A program made the translations under genes and the position numbers. Shown here piece by piece: positions 1 to 11,906 of a stretch of 64,000 nucleotides of DNA. The notes below the pieces were generated by a model. It saw only the letters and a list, made by a program, of their open reading frames with translations, searched no databases and was not told the origin of the DNA. This DNA comes from Haberlea rhodopensis (lineage: Eukaryota; Streptophyta; Magnoliopsida; Lamiales; Gesneriaceae). The stretch covers positions 418,961-482,960 of the forward strand of contig CAJQUN010000422.1 of NCBI GenBank assembly GCA_907163345.1, given 5' to 3'. Position 1 is the stretch's first letter. The number at the start of each line of letters is the position of its first letter.

Positions 1-147
1 CAGTCTTCATCCTAGGAATGGGTAGGGAAATTTCCCGAGTGCAAACTCAAAGTTCCATAGTTTAGTTGTCACATTGAACCAAGATATTGGGTTCTCTAGT
101 CAACAAGATTGGGTTACCACTATGAGAGTTTATTTTATAGATTTTAG

Positions 148-396
148 TTACATTTCTCTTGATAATCCATACACTTGATCTCTATTCAATGCTTTTGTCT
201 GCGAATCCGCCAAAGTACTATATGATTTCACATAATCAATTGCGATAACTCCATTACAGATCAATTGTCGCACGATAATATGTCTTCGGCGATTATGTCG
301 AGAGTTAAAGTTATACATTTTATTTTGTGCTTTAGCAATTTCCAACTGATTCTCACAATGAATCATAATTGTTGTCCAACATGGAATACCTTCCAA
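148..396 (-). pseudogene. copia RNase H C-terminal remnant
   Basis: The translation carries the usual end of plant copia polyproteins: an NKMYN-SRH block, RRRHIIVRQLI, a VIAIDYVKS segment and LADSQTKAL, close to the family's LADPLTK motif. It is about 80 codons, only the tail of the domain, and is cut off from any upstream RT. In a live element this domain degrades RNA in RNA/DNA hybrids during reverse transcription. Here it is a fossil. Confidence 0.7.
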
Positions 397-654
397 GTAA
401 TTACGAAGCTATTCCGCTTCTTCCGCAGCTTTATTTAAAATAGAAATCATGATCCCATCATGGATCGATTGGTGCAAGTTTGGTTAGAGGATTTATACAA
501 CACGACAGTCATACCAATGGTAAACACATAATCATTTGTTGATTTCCAGTCTTTCATGTCATATATATCCAATTTGTGTCATTGTATCCTTATAATACAA
601 CAGGATATCTTAAGTTTCGAATTCTGTTGCAAACTTACAAATCCAAATTCGATG

Positions 655-734
655 TTTAAGTTCTTGTAAACTTGCATCCATTCGTCAAGGCTTGCGACCC
701 TTGACGAATGGATGCAAGTTTACAAGAACTTAAA
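655..734. repeat. perfect 36-bp inverted repeat, 8-nt loop
   Basis: The left arm (655-690) and right arm (699-734) are exact reverse complements; the loop is 691-698. The left arm continues the copia-derived sequence, while the right flank is unrelated, so this looks like a fold-back junction. The related copy at about 1165-1540 has no such hairpin, so it arose after the duplication. Confidence 0.9.
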
Positions 735-1075
735 CTGGTGCTAGGGCACCTCCCTTTCTGGCCTTGTGTTGGCTTGAAAATTCCACACAGCACAGGGGGC
801 ACTCAATCGCCTCCCCTGCTACCCGCATTTTTTCCAGGAAGCACAATGATGCCGGATTTTTTGTTTTCATCCTTTTTTCCAACTTCGACTTTTCCTCGTG
901 TCCTTCTTGCTTAATTTCAATTCATTAAGCTTTATTTTTTCCAGAAGTCCCCCACATGAATGAAATTAATGCATGAAAGCATGTGATTTCAAAATAGAGT
1001 TCACTGAAAATTATTGCATCATGATAGGTAGCTCTTGGCTTTGAACATTCCCTAGCAGAATACTATCGATTTACT
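735..1075. other. unassigned stretch right of the hairpin
   Basis: A C/T-rich segment of about 170 bp follows the hairpin, then AT-rich sequence. I see no domain, RNA gene or repeat in it. It does not resemble the neighbouring copia remnants. Confidence 0.4.
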
Positions 1076-1164
1076 ATGACACGAAGTAAATGTGATAACT
1101 TGAACTTCGTGGTGATTCGTGTAAACCCAGACAATAGTATCAACACATTAACTTCTCTAGATAC

Positions 1165-1540
1165 TGTTGAGATTTACCGTTATACATCTATTTTATGCTC
1201 TAGCAAGTTCCAACTGATTCTCACAATGAATCATAATTGCTTACACTGTTTTGTCCAACATGGATTATCTTCCATGTAATTATGAATATATTCCGCTTCT
1301 TCCGCAACTTTGTCTAAAAATAGAAACCACAATCCCATCATGAATCGATTGATGCATGTTTGCTTAGAGGATTTCCATGATTGAACAACCACACCAATGG
1401 TAAACACACAACTATTTGTGGATTTCGAATCTTTCGTATCATATATCCAATTTACGCCACTTTATCTTTCACCGGTTTCGAATTCTAAGCATTGCAAACT
1501 TTAAAAATCCAAATCCAATATTTATTTCTTGCAATTTCGG
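1165..1540 (-). repeat. second diverged copy of the copia RNase H-tail segment
   Basis: It aligns by eye with about 300-660, sharing long stretches around 'aactgattctcacaatgaat' and around the matching 'cccatcatg-atcgatt' block. It carries indels and no usable reading frame. Confidence 0.6.
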
Positions 1541-2306
1541 ATTTAAACATTATCTTGCAAAATTCAAACTAGAACAAATTCTCAAATTTAATTCACAATT
1601 CAAATTTTAAGCGCCGAGATTCTTAGAAAATCCAAGTTCAAGATTTTTATTTCCTGCAAACTTGAATTTTAAGCGCAAAGCTTACAAAATTTCTAACTCT
1701 AATTAATTATGAGAATGTCTTTCAGATATCATGGAAACTTCAATTCCAAATACGACATTTGCTGCACTGATATTCATCATGTCAAAATATTTCGTCAATA
1801 TTTTCTTCGTAGTTTGATGATCTCTATATTGCTTCCCATCATGACCATATCATCAAATTCAAGCATATATGCTTCGAGTGTGTCTTTTATTATGTATACT
1901 CATTCATTGCACTCATTCAAATCTATTTGACAACATAATTTTGTCAAAATTTTTCATGCCATTATTTTAGCGATTGTCTTAGTCCATACAACGACTTTAC
2001 TAGTTGATACTCTTGTTTTGACTTTGGTACTTCTACTTTTACCATTATTAACACACTCACGCATTCGCACCCGCATCATGTGACTTAGGTTTAGCTACAT
2101 GAATAAAGTTTCTTTTTGGCCTTAAACCGAAAGATGAATGGATTGGTCATTAGATGTGTTGAAAGTGCCTCTTCTTTCTTTACTCCGACTTCAAAATCAA
2201 GTTTATTTTATTATCTTGATGTCTCTGCTGTTAAATATTCTGCACAGGTGCAAGCCCTTTTGGGTTTAACATATAATCACCGGATAATTGAAAGAGAAAC
2301 TGAAAA

Positions 2307-2579
2307 ATGGCGAAAGGTTTTATTTGGGCAACTGCAGAGGATTTGGCACGAAACCGAGGTAGGGTACTGATGTTGTATCGGCAAATTCTGAGAAGCATCA
2401 ATGCACCTGATTTGCCACTCAACTTAGCAGCAAGGCTAGCCAAGAAAGCCGAGGCTCGATCCATTTTTATACTGCATTCTGAAGAACGATCCCTTCACAA
2501 CATTGAAGATCTTATCGACTATGCTGAATATGCTCTTCCTATCTTAAAAAAAGGCGAGGTCCCCAAAATCATACAATAA
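2307..2579 (+). CDS. LYR-motif protein (complex 1 LYR family)
   Basis: A complete 90-residue single-exon reading frame. The start at 2307 has a good plant context (A at -3, G at +4). The protein has the LYR tripeptide near residue 22 (VLMLYRQILR), a phenylalanine downstream in ARSIFI, and a LPLNLAARLAKKAE helix. It closely resembles plant LYR-motif proteins such as the product of Arabidopsis At3g19508 and animal LYRM9. Family members are small, mostly mitochondrial, helical proteins that bind acyl carrier protein and help Fe-S cluster delivery or respiratory-complex assembly; the role of this member is unknown. A possible intron acceptor (TTCTGCACAG, ending about 2248) lies in the 5' leader. 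The gene sits alone among transposons, with copia debris about 200 bp upstream and a solo LTR about 850 bp downstream. It looks functional. Confidence 0.85.
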   Translation: MAKGFIWATAEDLARNRGRVLMLYRQILRSINAPDLPLNLAARLAKKAEARSIFILHSEERSLHNIEDLIDYAEYALPILKKGEVPKIIQ

Positions 2580-3425
2580 TGCGTCTCATAGGTTTCAACT
2601 TCTTCATCTTGTATCATGTTGAATAACCCTCTGCGTGAACTCTGTGATTAATGATGCACACTATCCTTCTACATTAAAATCTTAACCTAGAGTTTTCAAA
2701 ATTTTATTGAAAATATTTTCCTTATCATAGTGAGATGATCATTCCCAATAATTTTTTATGGTTTTGAGGTTGGCTTACTCCAACCTTCATCTTATTACAA
2801 CTCCTATGGATTTTGTAGAAGTAACAAATATTTTAAAGTTAACCATTCTATTTCCTCAAATGAGTCCATCACTCCACCATGGTATGTATGGAATGAGTTG
2901 TAAAAGGAGCGTACTGGTGCACGAAGTTCCCGCGATGCGCAGATTCCGATATAGAACATTTTCAATGATTGAATCGACCAATTACCAAGAAAGTGACAAA
3001 AAAATGGTAGCTCCTTCAAACATGTAATTAATTTGATTATCCAGTGGTAAATTTTAGTTGGGAAGTGGCCATGAAAGGTAAGTGTAGAATGTCAAATTAC
3101 CATATAAATTTGAAGAGGTTGAAGTGCCCTAACAGGTATATCAACCATTGAAAAATATTCCAAATGAAATATGTCATTTCAAGGGCTGAAATGCTCTTAA
3201 AGCACTGCTATTAAGGACATTGTCAAATAAACAAATAGAATATTATTCAATCCTAAAGCAACTCCTCAAACGAGGATCAAATAATCCAACATGTGAAATA
3301 ATTTAAAACCATACTAGCATGAAAATCGGTACATGCATAAAAAAATAGGGTAATTACGGGCCGATACCACTTGGTAACAATAATTCATCACAGTCTGCTA
3401 AGAACATGACTTCACATAGATCTAA
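2580..3425. other. flank downstream of the LYR gene
   Basis: AT-rich sequence that should hold the 3' UTR and terminator of the LYR gene. Short open frames on both strands (about 2758-3027) overlap each other and match no family I know. It ends at the 5-bp flank TCTAA of solo LTR B. Confidence 0.4.
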
Positions 3426-4793
3426 TGTGATATCCCCGAAATAATTATGTGCATTTGGGCATTAATTATGTTTATGTGATAATTATTGTATTAATTAATT
3501 TGGTGTTGAATTAATTATTATGGTGAAATGCTTAGTCATGCGGTGGGCGTGACCTGGTAATGCATTTCAGGTGCATGTGATGCATGTTGAGAAATTGAGT
3601 TATGGCATTGATTATTTGGGGCGGGTGTTAATTATTTTGGTAAAGCATGTTTAATTGGAGTTTTGGTGCATTCTTGGAATATGCTATTAAAATATCATGT
3701 TGGGGATATTTTATACATCATGCTAATTAATGTGGTACCATTTTATTTTAAACCCACACTTATACCCTAACACCTCATAACCCACCACTCCTTATCAAAT
3801 CACTCCCAAACCCTACCTCCAACCCCCAAAATCGTCCAACCCAAAGGAGAGGAGGAGAAACCTTTGCAAAATCTTCATTTGTTGGATTTCTTGGTAGGAT
3901 TTGAAGCATAAAGAGGTATGGATCCCTCCTTATTGGTTTTATGAAGTTTTGTTTTGAAATGGGTTGAAATATTTGGGGAAAAATGGGTTTGTCTTTGGGT
4001 ATATGTTGTATTTGATTGGGTGTTGGGTTTTTGGTGTTATTAGTGTTTATATTGAGGGTTTATGGTGTTTTGATGTTGTTGTTGGGTTGGTATTTGAGTT
4101 GGTATGGATTGGAGAAAGTTTAAGGTGAAAAAATGGTGATTTTTCGGGTTGCAGGTCGCGGCGATCGATCACCCGTTTTTGGCGATCGATCGCGCGCAAG
4201 CAAGGTCTCGCGATCCATCGCGTCAAACTTGGCGATTGATCGCCGAAGACAGATTTTTGGGTATTTTGGCTGCTGGATCTCGCGATCGATCGGGGCATTA
4301 TAGCGATCGATCGCGAGATGCCAGAATTGGATATTTTGGTTATTTTTGTGGGATTTTTGGTATCGGACTATTATTGGCTTCTAATATTGGTTTGTGTGAT
4401 TGTGTAGAACCATCCCAGGTAGCAACACAACCAAGGAGATAAAGTTCTACAACATCTCTACTTTTGGAACAAAGGTACGTAGTGAGATGTACGGGCACCC
4501 AACGGTAACATGTATTTTATATACCTATTGGATCGTGCATTGTTGATGCAAGTATATATTGGAATGTGCATTGTGAATGCAAATACATGTTGAATTATGC
4601 ATTGTGATTGCATATATGCATGTTGGATACTTGATGCATATCCCATGAGTCATGGTTATATTCGAGTGATGATTTATATGTTTTGCCGCTGTCATTTGAA
4701 GCGATGATAGAATACTTGTCGCTGTCATATCGTAGCGAGGAAAGAATATTTGCCGCTAAATGTTGAAGCGAGGGTATTGCCGCATGTCACATT
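3426..4793 (+). mobile_element. solo LTR B, left part
   Basis: Begins TGTGATATCCCCGAAAT. The sequence continues at 14226-14846 once element A and its ACATT duplication are removed, giving an LTR of about 2.0 kb. It closely matches solo LTR C at 29320. No PBS, coding region or second LTR adjoins it, so it is a solo LTR left by recombination. Flanks are TCTAA (3421-3425) and TCCAA (14847-14851), four of five matching. Inside are the CGATCGATCG array, the leader block with AAAG|GTACGTAG at 4474/4475, and the start of an AGCG/CGCT array. Confidence 0.85.
4162..4313. repeat. CGATCGATCG array in LTR B
   Basis: Six cores start at 4162, 4183, 4211, 4233, 4283 and 4304, forming three pairs 21, 22 and 21 bp apart. 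Those at 4162, 4211 and 4233 carry a base change; the other three are perfect. Confidence 0.9.
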
Positions 4794-7115
4794 TGTGAGA
4801 CCCCGTTATCTCAATCATACGATTAAGTGCAATTAGGAGAATTAAACATACTTTATCAGAGTATTAAGATCGTGTTGACAAATTGAGCTGGAGTTTACAT
4901 GTACAAAAGACATGCCAAAAGGATTTGTTAGATTCTTTAACAAATTGAGTAAGGCTACTTCTACTGTGCTCCTAGTAGAACTATACAAAATACGTCTTTG
5001 TCTTGCTATCTCGTAGCACTCCTTACAACTCAGCTTATCGACCTGACCTTGACTCTCCTTAGCAAAAGCACCTACAAGAAAACCCCAACACATGAGCACA
5101 TCATAATTCATATTCAACATAATATGAATGCAAACGTAAATGCACAAATCATAAATACAAACACTTCCTGTATTTCCATTGCATTTACTACGCTCATTGG
5201 TTGTCACTGTACCATAACTCGTGAATAATCAACATATGAAATTATGGTTCCTTAATAATGTCATGACATATCTTTACTTCTTATATCTTTACTTCAATCC
5301 TGAGTCCTTTTATCATTAGTGTATTTCAATGCTTCTTACTTCTCCATGTAAGCAGAATTCTTCCTCGCTTCTTATGGAAATCCACGTAAGCGGAATTCTT
5401 CCTCGCTTCTTATGGAAGTTCGTGTAAGCATTAAAATCCTCACTAGGATAACCTTGACTCGTGAAATACACCTCTTATATTTCACAACATACATATGCAA
5501 AGACGATGCATATCAACATGTATCATATCATAATGCACTATCTTATGCACATTTTGCTTTACCTTGTATTAACTAAATAAACACATAATACACGTTACCG
5601 TTGGGATGCCCGTACGTCGCTTACGTACCTTTCAAAAGATAGAGGAGTCAACCGACTTTATCTCCTCGACTGTGCTGGTACCTGTGATGGTTCTACATAA
5701 CCACATAACACAATATTAAGCACCCAATAATAATTCAATACCAAAAAGTAAACAAAATTCAATATTTGCCCCAACATGTCATCTCGCGATCGATCGCGCC
5801 TTAGCCCCGATCGATCGCGGGATGTTACTGCATCATATACCCAAAATATACAATTCGCGATCGATCGCCCCTTATTGGCGATCGATCGCCAAAACCTACT
5901 GGAACGTCGCGATCGATCTCGCCTTCTTGGCGATCGATCGCCAACTCTGTTCCTTTGCCTGATTTCCAGAATTGTCGAGCACCTCATTTCATACACTTAA
6001 AACCACATCATAACACATATAAAATGCTCGAATAAAAATGCTAGGGACTTCACCATACTTCCATGAAAGGGCTTAAACCAAAGTTTCAATAAGAACTTAG
6101 CTTAGCATGCATCATAGTAACCCCAAAAGTTCAACACTCAACCCAAAATTCCCCAGAAACAGGGCATAAAACTCAGCCCAGAATTCTCGAGCATGCATCT
6201 TCACAACACCAAAACTAACACATAACCCGTAACCCAAGCTCAAGGAAACATGCTAGTAACATCACAAAACTACCATGTATATGTTCACGTCAAAGGTTTA
6301 TTCAAAACCTAAGCTAACATGCTTCAAATCTTCATTATAAAACCCCTACTCAACATAAAAACATGGTACTTCCCTTGCCCAGATTTTCGAGGAACACTTT
6401 TCACAACTCGAAATCCAACACATAAGTCATGTAAGTTACTTAACAAAGTATGCTAGGGGCTTCATAAAAATCACATGCAAGCACTCATAGCAAGATTTCA
6501 TCGAACCTTAAAGTATCATGCCAGATCTGCTATAATGAACATACATGCTTAACATCTGAAAACTGGAAAAATATATGATTCCTCACCACTTTTGCTCCTC
6601 GATTTTTGATAAACTTCTTTCAACAAAAACGTTGGATTTCTTCTCCTACCTGCTGTCTGAGTATGGTTCGAGTTTTAGGAGAGAAGGAGGAGATTTTGGA
6701 GGAGGAAAAAGTGATCAAAACAGATAGACAAAAGGTGTGATTGACCAAGACAGCTTTTCAGGAAATCAGGGGAGAGGCATGGGTTGCAGGCAAGTGGGGG
6801 GGGGGGGGGTGTGTTTGGGTGGCCTTGCGGTGTTTAATTGTGTCCCGGTATTTCATACGATGTATTAAAATATACCTCCTTGATATTTTATAATTTTACC
6901 ACATCAATACATCATTAAAAACACCTAACATGCCTCCTAACCATATTATTAAAATAAATATAACACCAACCACATACATTAATTCCCCAACTTAATTTCA
7001 TGCTTTTACCACATAAAGCATAACCCACAAACCCCAAATTAACTCATGCTTTTAATACATAATAAAATTAGCACATCAAAGCATGTTTACACATAATCCT
7101 TTTGGGGATATCGCA
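4794..7115 (-). repeat. 3' LTR of element A
   Basis: About 2.32 kb. It carries the CGATCGATCG array (5787-5940), the GGTACGTA donor-like box (5620-5630) and AGCGAGG/CCGCT units near 5335-5420. A run of 14 G lies near 6796-6809. The sense start is TGCGATATCC, one base off TGTGATATCC in the 5' LTR. Confidence 0.9.
5787..5940. repeat. CGATCGATCG array in the 3' LTR of A
   Basis: Cores start at 5787, 5808, 5858, 5879, 5910 and 5931: three pairs each exactly 21 bp apart. Five are perfect; the one at 5910 ends in T. Confidence 0.9.
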
Positions 7116-7129
7116 ATACTCCCCTACTT
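7116..7129 (-). promoter_or_regulatory. polypurine tract of element A
   Basis: The sense strand reads AAGTAGGGGAGTAT directly before the 3' LTR, the expected plus-strand primer. The same tract precedes the 3' LTR of D. Confidence 0.75.
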
Positions 7130-7159
7130 ATTAGATTTCGTCCCCGAAATCACACTTAC

Positions 7160-9598
7160 TTACCAAAAATAAAACATAAAACACATACCAGAGAACAGTT
7201 CTGGATAGTGTTGCACCATGTGTCGCTCTGTTTCCCACGTGGCCTCCTCGACACCCCTACGATCCCACTGAACCTTGATCATAGGAATAACTTTGTTCCG
7301 AAGCCCGCGGTCTGCTCTATCCAAAATCCTGATAGGCCGCTCCACATAGGAAACATCGAACTCCAACTGCACCTCTGAAGGCTGTAATACATGCGAAGGA
7401 TCTGGCTCGTACTTCCTCAGCATAGACACATGGAATACATCGTGTATACCAGACAGAGAGGGCGGTAAAGCCAATCGGTACGCCAGGGTACCAACACGCT
7501 GCAAAATCTCATACGGCCCTACATATCTTGGGGATAACTTTCCCCGCATCCCAAACCGTACCACACCTCTAAAAGGTGAGATCTTCAGAAAGACTCTGTC
7601 GCCCAACTGAAACTCCAACGGCCTTCGCCGCTGATTGGCATACGCTGCCTGTCTGTCCTGAGCTGCCTTCATCTTTCTCTTGATGATCTTTACCTTTTCT
7701 TCCATATCCTGGACCAACACTGGTCTTCCAACCGATTTACGGTCCACATCATCCCAACACAAAGGCGACCTGCAACGCCTGCCATATAGGGCTTCAAATG
7801 GAGCCATCTGTATGCTAGCCTGGTAACTGTTATTATATGAAAATTCCACCAAGGCTACTGAGTCTTGCCAAGAGGTGTCGAACTCCAACACACAAGCCCT
7901 CAACATATCTTCGAGCGTCTGTATAGTACGCTCGGTATGGCCATCCGTTTGAGGATGATAGGCTGTGCTCAACCTCAACTCTGTACCTAGAGCTGACTGT
8001 AGACCTTCCCAGAAGTGAGATGTAAACCGCGGATCTCGATCAGACAAAATCGAAACAGGGATCCCGTGCAGTCTCACCACATCTCTGATATAAAACTGTG
8101 CCATCCTTAAGTACGTGAAGGTCATACAATATGGAATGAAGTGAGCCACCTTAGTCAGTCTGTCCACAACTACCCATATGGCATCAAAACCCGAAACAGT
8201 CCTCGGTAAGTGGGTCACGAAGTCCATGGATATGTGCTCCCACTTCCACTGTGGTATCTCCAAGCTCCTTAGCTCACCACCAGGCCTCTGCCTCTCAGCC
8301 TTTACCTGCTGACAAATCAAACACCTTTTGACGAATGAGGTAACATCTTGTTTCATTCGCCTCCACCAAAACTGGCTGCATAAATCCTTATACATTTTCT
8401 TTCCGCCCGGGTGGATACTCATCCTGCTGCAATGAGCTCGCTGTAATATACCCTGCTGCAACTCGGGTGTATCTGGAACTACCCATCTGTCGCTAAGCCT
8501 CAGAGAACCGTCCTCAGCCACTCTGAATCTCGATGGCTGACCTGAATGAACCACTGACATCCATCTCTGAACCTCTGCGTCGGTCCCCTGAGCCTTCCGG
8601 ATGTGTTCATAAATGATCGGCTCAGCTAGTAAGGTCAACACCTGAACCGGAGAAGAAGACACATCATAACCAAACCCCAACTGATAGTAGGAGCCCATCA
8701 TAGCTGATACATACAAGACATCCTCTGCCGTGCTCCTCACTTTCCGACTCAAAGCGTCGGCTGTCAAGTTTGCTTTTCCCGGATGGTATTCGATTTCACA
8801 GTCATAGTCCTTCAGCAGGTCCATCCATCTCCTCTGCCTCATATTCAGCTCAGCCTGTGTAAACAAGAACTTCAGGCTCTTGTGATCAGTGAAGATGGTA
8901 AATGAGGTACCATATAAGTAGTGTTGCCATATCTTCAAGGCGAACACTATAGCTGCTAACTCCAGATCATGGACTGGATACCTCGTCTCGTGTGGCTTCA
9001 ACTGTCTAGAAGCATAAGCCACTACATGGCTGTCCTGCATCAGTACGCATCCTAGGCCTTGTAGCGATGCGTCAGTATAAAGAACAAATCCTTTGTTCTC
9101 CCTGGGAATCACCAAAACTGGTGCAGTAGTCAGTCTGCGCTTTAATTCCCGGAAACTCTGCTCACAAGCTTCTGACCAACAGAATGGGACTCCCTTCTGA
9201 GTCAGCTGTGTAAGTGGCTTGGCGATCTTTGAGAAACCCTCGACGAAACGTCGGTAATAGCCAGCCAAACCAAGAAAACTTCGAATCTCACTGACTGAAG
9301 TAGGGGCGGACCAATCCATAACTGCCTCAATCTTCCTGGGATCTACTGATATCCCCTCTCGAGAGATAATGTGACCCAAGAATGATACAATGCTCAGCCA
9401 AAACTCACACTTACTGAGTTTGGCGTACAACTGGTGATCTCTGAGGATCTGTAGCTCTGTCCTCAAATGAATAGCATGTTCCTCTTCACTTCTCGAATAG
9501 ACAAGGATGTCATCAATGAATACGATCACAAACTGATCAAGGTACTCCTGAAATACCCGGTTCATCAGGCTCATAAAGACAGCCGGGGCATTCGTCAC
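7160..9598 (-). pseudogene. pol: pol of A: RT (C-terminal part), RNase H, integrase, chromodomain-like tail
   Basis: An 812-codon open frame continuing the RT of the next frame upstream. It holds the RT catalytic FIDDIL (Asp pair near residues 29-30), RNase H with YTDAS, a zinc-binding integrase head with HPGG-KMYKDL and CLICQQVK, integrase core blocks MDFVTHLP, SDRDPRF and HPQTDGHTERT, and a C-terminal chromodomain-like stretch (ILDRADRGLRNK to EEATWETE). Such tails steer integration of chromoviruses to heterochromatin. It is separated from the upstream frame by one lost G at about 9597 in the LVMPFG-VTNAP region, so full-length RT cannot be made without frameshifting. Apart from that it is intact. 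Confidence 0.9.
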
Positions 9599-10563
9599 CC
9601 GAATGGCATCACCAAGAACTCGTAGTGTCCATACCGAGTTCTAAAAGCTGTCTTTTGGATATCATCAGCTCTAACCCGAATCTGGTGGTATCCTGACCTC
9701 AAGTCAATCTTTGAGTAAATCTCTGTGCCCTGAAGCTGATCAAATAAGTCATCAATCCTCGGAAGGGGGTACTTGTTCTTAATAGTCACTTTGTTCAATT
9801 GACGGTAATCGATACACAGGCGCATTGAACCGTCCTTTTTCTTCACGAACAAGACTGGTGCACCCCAAGGCGATACACTAGGATGAATGTATCCCTTGTC
9901 GAGGAGTTCCTGTAACTGTACCTTCAGCTCCCTCAGCTCTGCCGGTGCCATCCTATAAGGAGCACGGGAAATAGCAGATGTCCCTGGCAGTAGTTCGATC
10001 TCAAACTCAACATCTCTGACCGGCGGAAACCCTGGAATTTCATCCGGAAAAACATCGGTGAATTCTTCAACCACTGGTATATCCTCGATCCTTAACTCTT
10101 CCTTTTCTTCAGAGACGTCCACGGCATAAATAATGTAGCCCGTATGGCCGTGTTCCAATAACCGCGACATCTTAACTGCTGAGATCACTGGAATCTTGGG
10201 ACAAGAGCCGTCCCCATAAAAGGTCCACTGGAACCCTTGATCAGAAAGAAAACGTACCATCCTCTGTCGGCAATCTACCACGGCCTGGTATCTGCTTAAC
10301 ACATCAATGCCGACAACGCAGTCAAAATCTGCCATCTCTAACTGAATCATATCAGTCCTCAGATCATTGCCCTCAAAATAAATGAGGCAATCAGGTAACA
10401 GTCGATCCGCAATCACATGCTTTCCCGCGGGTGTCGAGACCATGAGAGGCGTGGGTAACAGAGACGAGCACAAACAGTGTCTTTCCACAAAAGCAGCAGA
10501 CACGAAAGAGTGGGAAGCACCTGTATCTATCAAATAAATGCAGGGTACGTAAATAAATGACAC
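9595..10563 (-). pseudogene. pol: protease and RT N-terminal part of A
   Basis: About 320 codons. The aspartic protease active site IDTGASHSF stands near residue 12, followed by a linker and RT blocks RLCIDYRQLNK, YPLPRIDDLFDQL and YSKIDLRSGYHQIRV, ending at LVMPFG. It is in a different frame from gag (one indel near 10535) and from the rest of pol. In element D gag and pol share one frame, so both breaks are probably damage, not programmed shifts. Confidence 0.85.
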
Positions 10564-11687
10564 GTACCAGCAATGACCTCCTCCGAGGCTGTCTCAGCCT
10601 GCTCCCGCGTCAACGCATACACCTGATCCTGCGGCTGTCCCGCCGCCTGACCTCCCTGCGGTCGTGGTGCAAAATGCTGCCTCTGTGGTGTTCTCCCTGC
10701 GTCAAATCTTGGCCTATTCGGCCCAGTGTCTGCCTGACCTCCCCGATTGGGGCAACCTCGAGCTAAGTGGCCCATCTTGCCACAAATATTGCAACCCTGA
10801 CAGTCACGTGACAAGTGCCATCCTCCACAGTTGTTACATCGGTTTCCTCCCTTCTTACTTCCCTGGGATGGCCCTCGGTTACCTTGCTTCTGACCCTGAG
10901 ATTTCTTTCCACTGAATCTCGAAGATGAGGAGGCCCCACGAGGCTTAAACTGGTCCCCTCGTGGCCTCAGACGGTCACCAACAGGTCTCTGTGGTGGTGG
11001 GAAAGGGGGTACAACTTCCTTGTACACACCCACCGAAATCTCTGCCAGCTCTGCCCTAATCAGAGCGTCATCAAATGAGCTGGGGTTGTTGGAGACAACC
11101 CTATCGAATAGCTCCGGCCTCAGTCCCTTCAAGAAATGCATCATCTTGGCATGACTGTTCACAGCAATATGAGGGACATACCTCAACAGTGAGGAATACT
11201 GCATGGCATAATCTGAGACTGACATGCTGTCCTGCTTCAAATTATTGAACTCATCTTCCTTTAACTGCCTGGAAGCTGCAGAAAAATACCGGTTAAGGAA
11301 CCGGGTCCTGAATACAGTCCAGTCAACTGCCATACCCTGAGCTCTCAGCTCCATCACAGTGGTCTTCCACCACATAGAGGGCTTCTTCGCCATCTGAAAC
11401 TCGGCCAACCTCAGCCATGCGGTACGTGCACATGGCGCAGTCACAAGTATCTGTTCTATCCGCTCCAGCCACTCTTCGGCTGCTTCACGAGACTCATTCC
11501 CCTCAAACATAGGTGGATGGAAGTTCAGAAACTGTGTCAAACTGAGCTCCCCTGGTAATAACATTTGTGCACTGGGCTCCACGCCCACAACAGGTGGCGG
11601 TAACGAATTTGTCTGAGCAACACTAGCATTAATACTGCCCATATCCCCTACCTCTTCATTGAGGTTCTCCGGGTTAATAGCCGCCAT
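10530..11687 (-). CDS. gag: gag of element A
   Basis: A 385-codon frame from the ATG at 11687. It has the retrotransposon Gag domain in its first half (ERIEQILV to RYFSAA and HFLKGLRPELFDRV), a basic, glycine- and serine-rich linker, then two zinc-knuckle-like motifs (CNNCGGWHLSRDC and CNICGKMGHLARGC). It ends in the segment before protease, at the frameshift. Gag forms the virus-like particle and packages element RNA. The ATG is preceded by TTGCAGC, a possible splice acceptor (boundary about 11689/11688) shared with D and E. Confidence 0.9.
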   Translation of the reverse strand: MAAINPENLNEEVGDMGSINASVAQTNSLPPPVVGVEPSAQMLLPGELSLTQFLNFHPPMFEGNESREAAEEWLERIEQILVTAPCARTAWLRLAEFQMAKKPSMWWKTTVMELRAQGMAVDWTVFRTRFLNRYFSAASRQLKEDEFNNLKQDSMSVSDYAMQYSSLLRYVPHIAVNSHAKMMHFLKGLRPELFDRVVSNNPSSFDDALIRAELAEISVGVYKEVVPPFPPPQRPVGDRLRPRGDQFKPRGASSSSRFSGKKSQGQKQGNRGPSQGSKKGGNRCNNCGGWHLSRDCQGCNICGKMGHLARGCPNRGGQADTGPNRPRFDAGRTPQRQHFAPRPQGGQAAGQPQDQVYALTREQAETASEEVIAGTCHLFTYPAFI

Positions 11688-11884
11688 GCTGCAACACAAG
11701 AGTTAACAACAATACCAAAAGCAGTTCATAGTATAAACCGTTAGATAACAAGAGCATCATATTCAAAAGCATGTTAGTATAACACTTATACAAAAATATG
11801 CATCACATGCATAACATGCCCAACAATGAATACCTAACCAACTTGTCTCTAAAGGCTACCCTTCACTCTTCCCTGGTTATCTAA

Positions 11885-11901
11885 CCACTGCTCTGATACC
11901 A
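11885..11901 (-). promoter_or_regulatory. primer binding site of A (tRNA-Met)
   Basis: The sense strand reads TGGTATCAGAGCAGTGG, complementary to the 3' end of initiator tRNA-Met, five bases inside the 5' LTR. Confidence 0.9.
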
Positions 11902-11906
11902 CTAAA

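Larger units (their letters stand above)
1..2100 (-). mobile_element. decayed Ty1/copia debris (J)
   Basis: No intact reading frame remains. The minus strand keeps recognisable copia pieces in pol order: an RT-like stretch near 1709-1900 with a degraded YVDDM-type motif followed by a MGSN-like block, and further left the C-terminal RNase H tail (148-396). A second diverged copy of the RNase H-tail region lies at about 1165-1540, and a shorter degenerate echo near 1615-1690, so the piece was duplicated and then eroded. No LTR boundary or target duplication could be fixed. The family call is sound; the internal structure is uncertain. Confidence 0.6.

Noticed and set aside
4149..4442. Open frames rich in DRSRD/RSIDR (also 5658-6000, 12846-13111, 17950-18256, 26599-26995, 18936-19236, 43356-43640, 50150-50462)
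   Set aside because: They are translations of the CGATCGATCG arrays on both strands, inside LTRs, with no conserved start or domain.
9590..10563. Programmed frameshifts between gag, protease and RT in element A
   Set aside because: Element D of the same lineage keeps gag, protease and RT in one frame, and the A breaks look like single-base losses (one in a G run).
11885..11901. Possible tRNA gene fragments at sites matching tRNA-Met
   Set aside because: Only about 17 bases match and they sit at the LTR edge, so they are primer binding sites. The same applies near 20336, 25238, 44636 and 61570.
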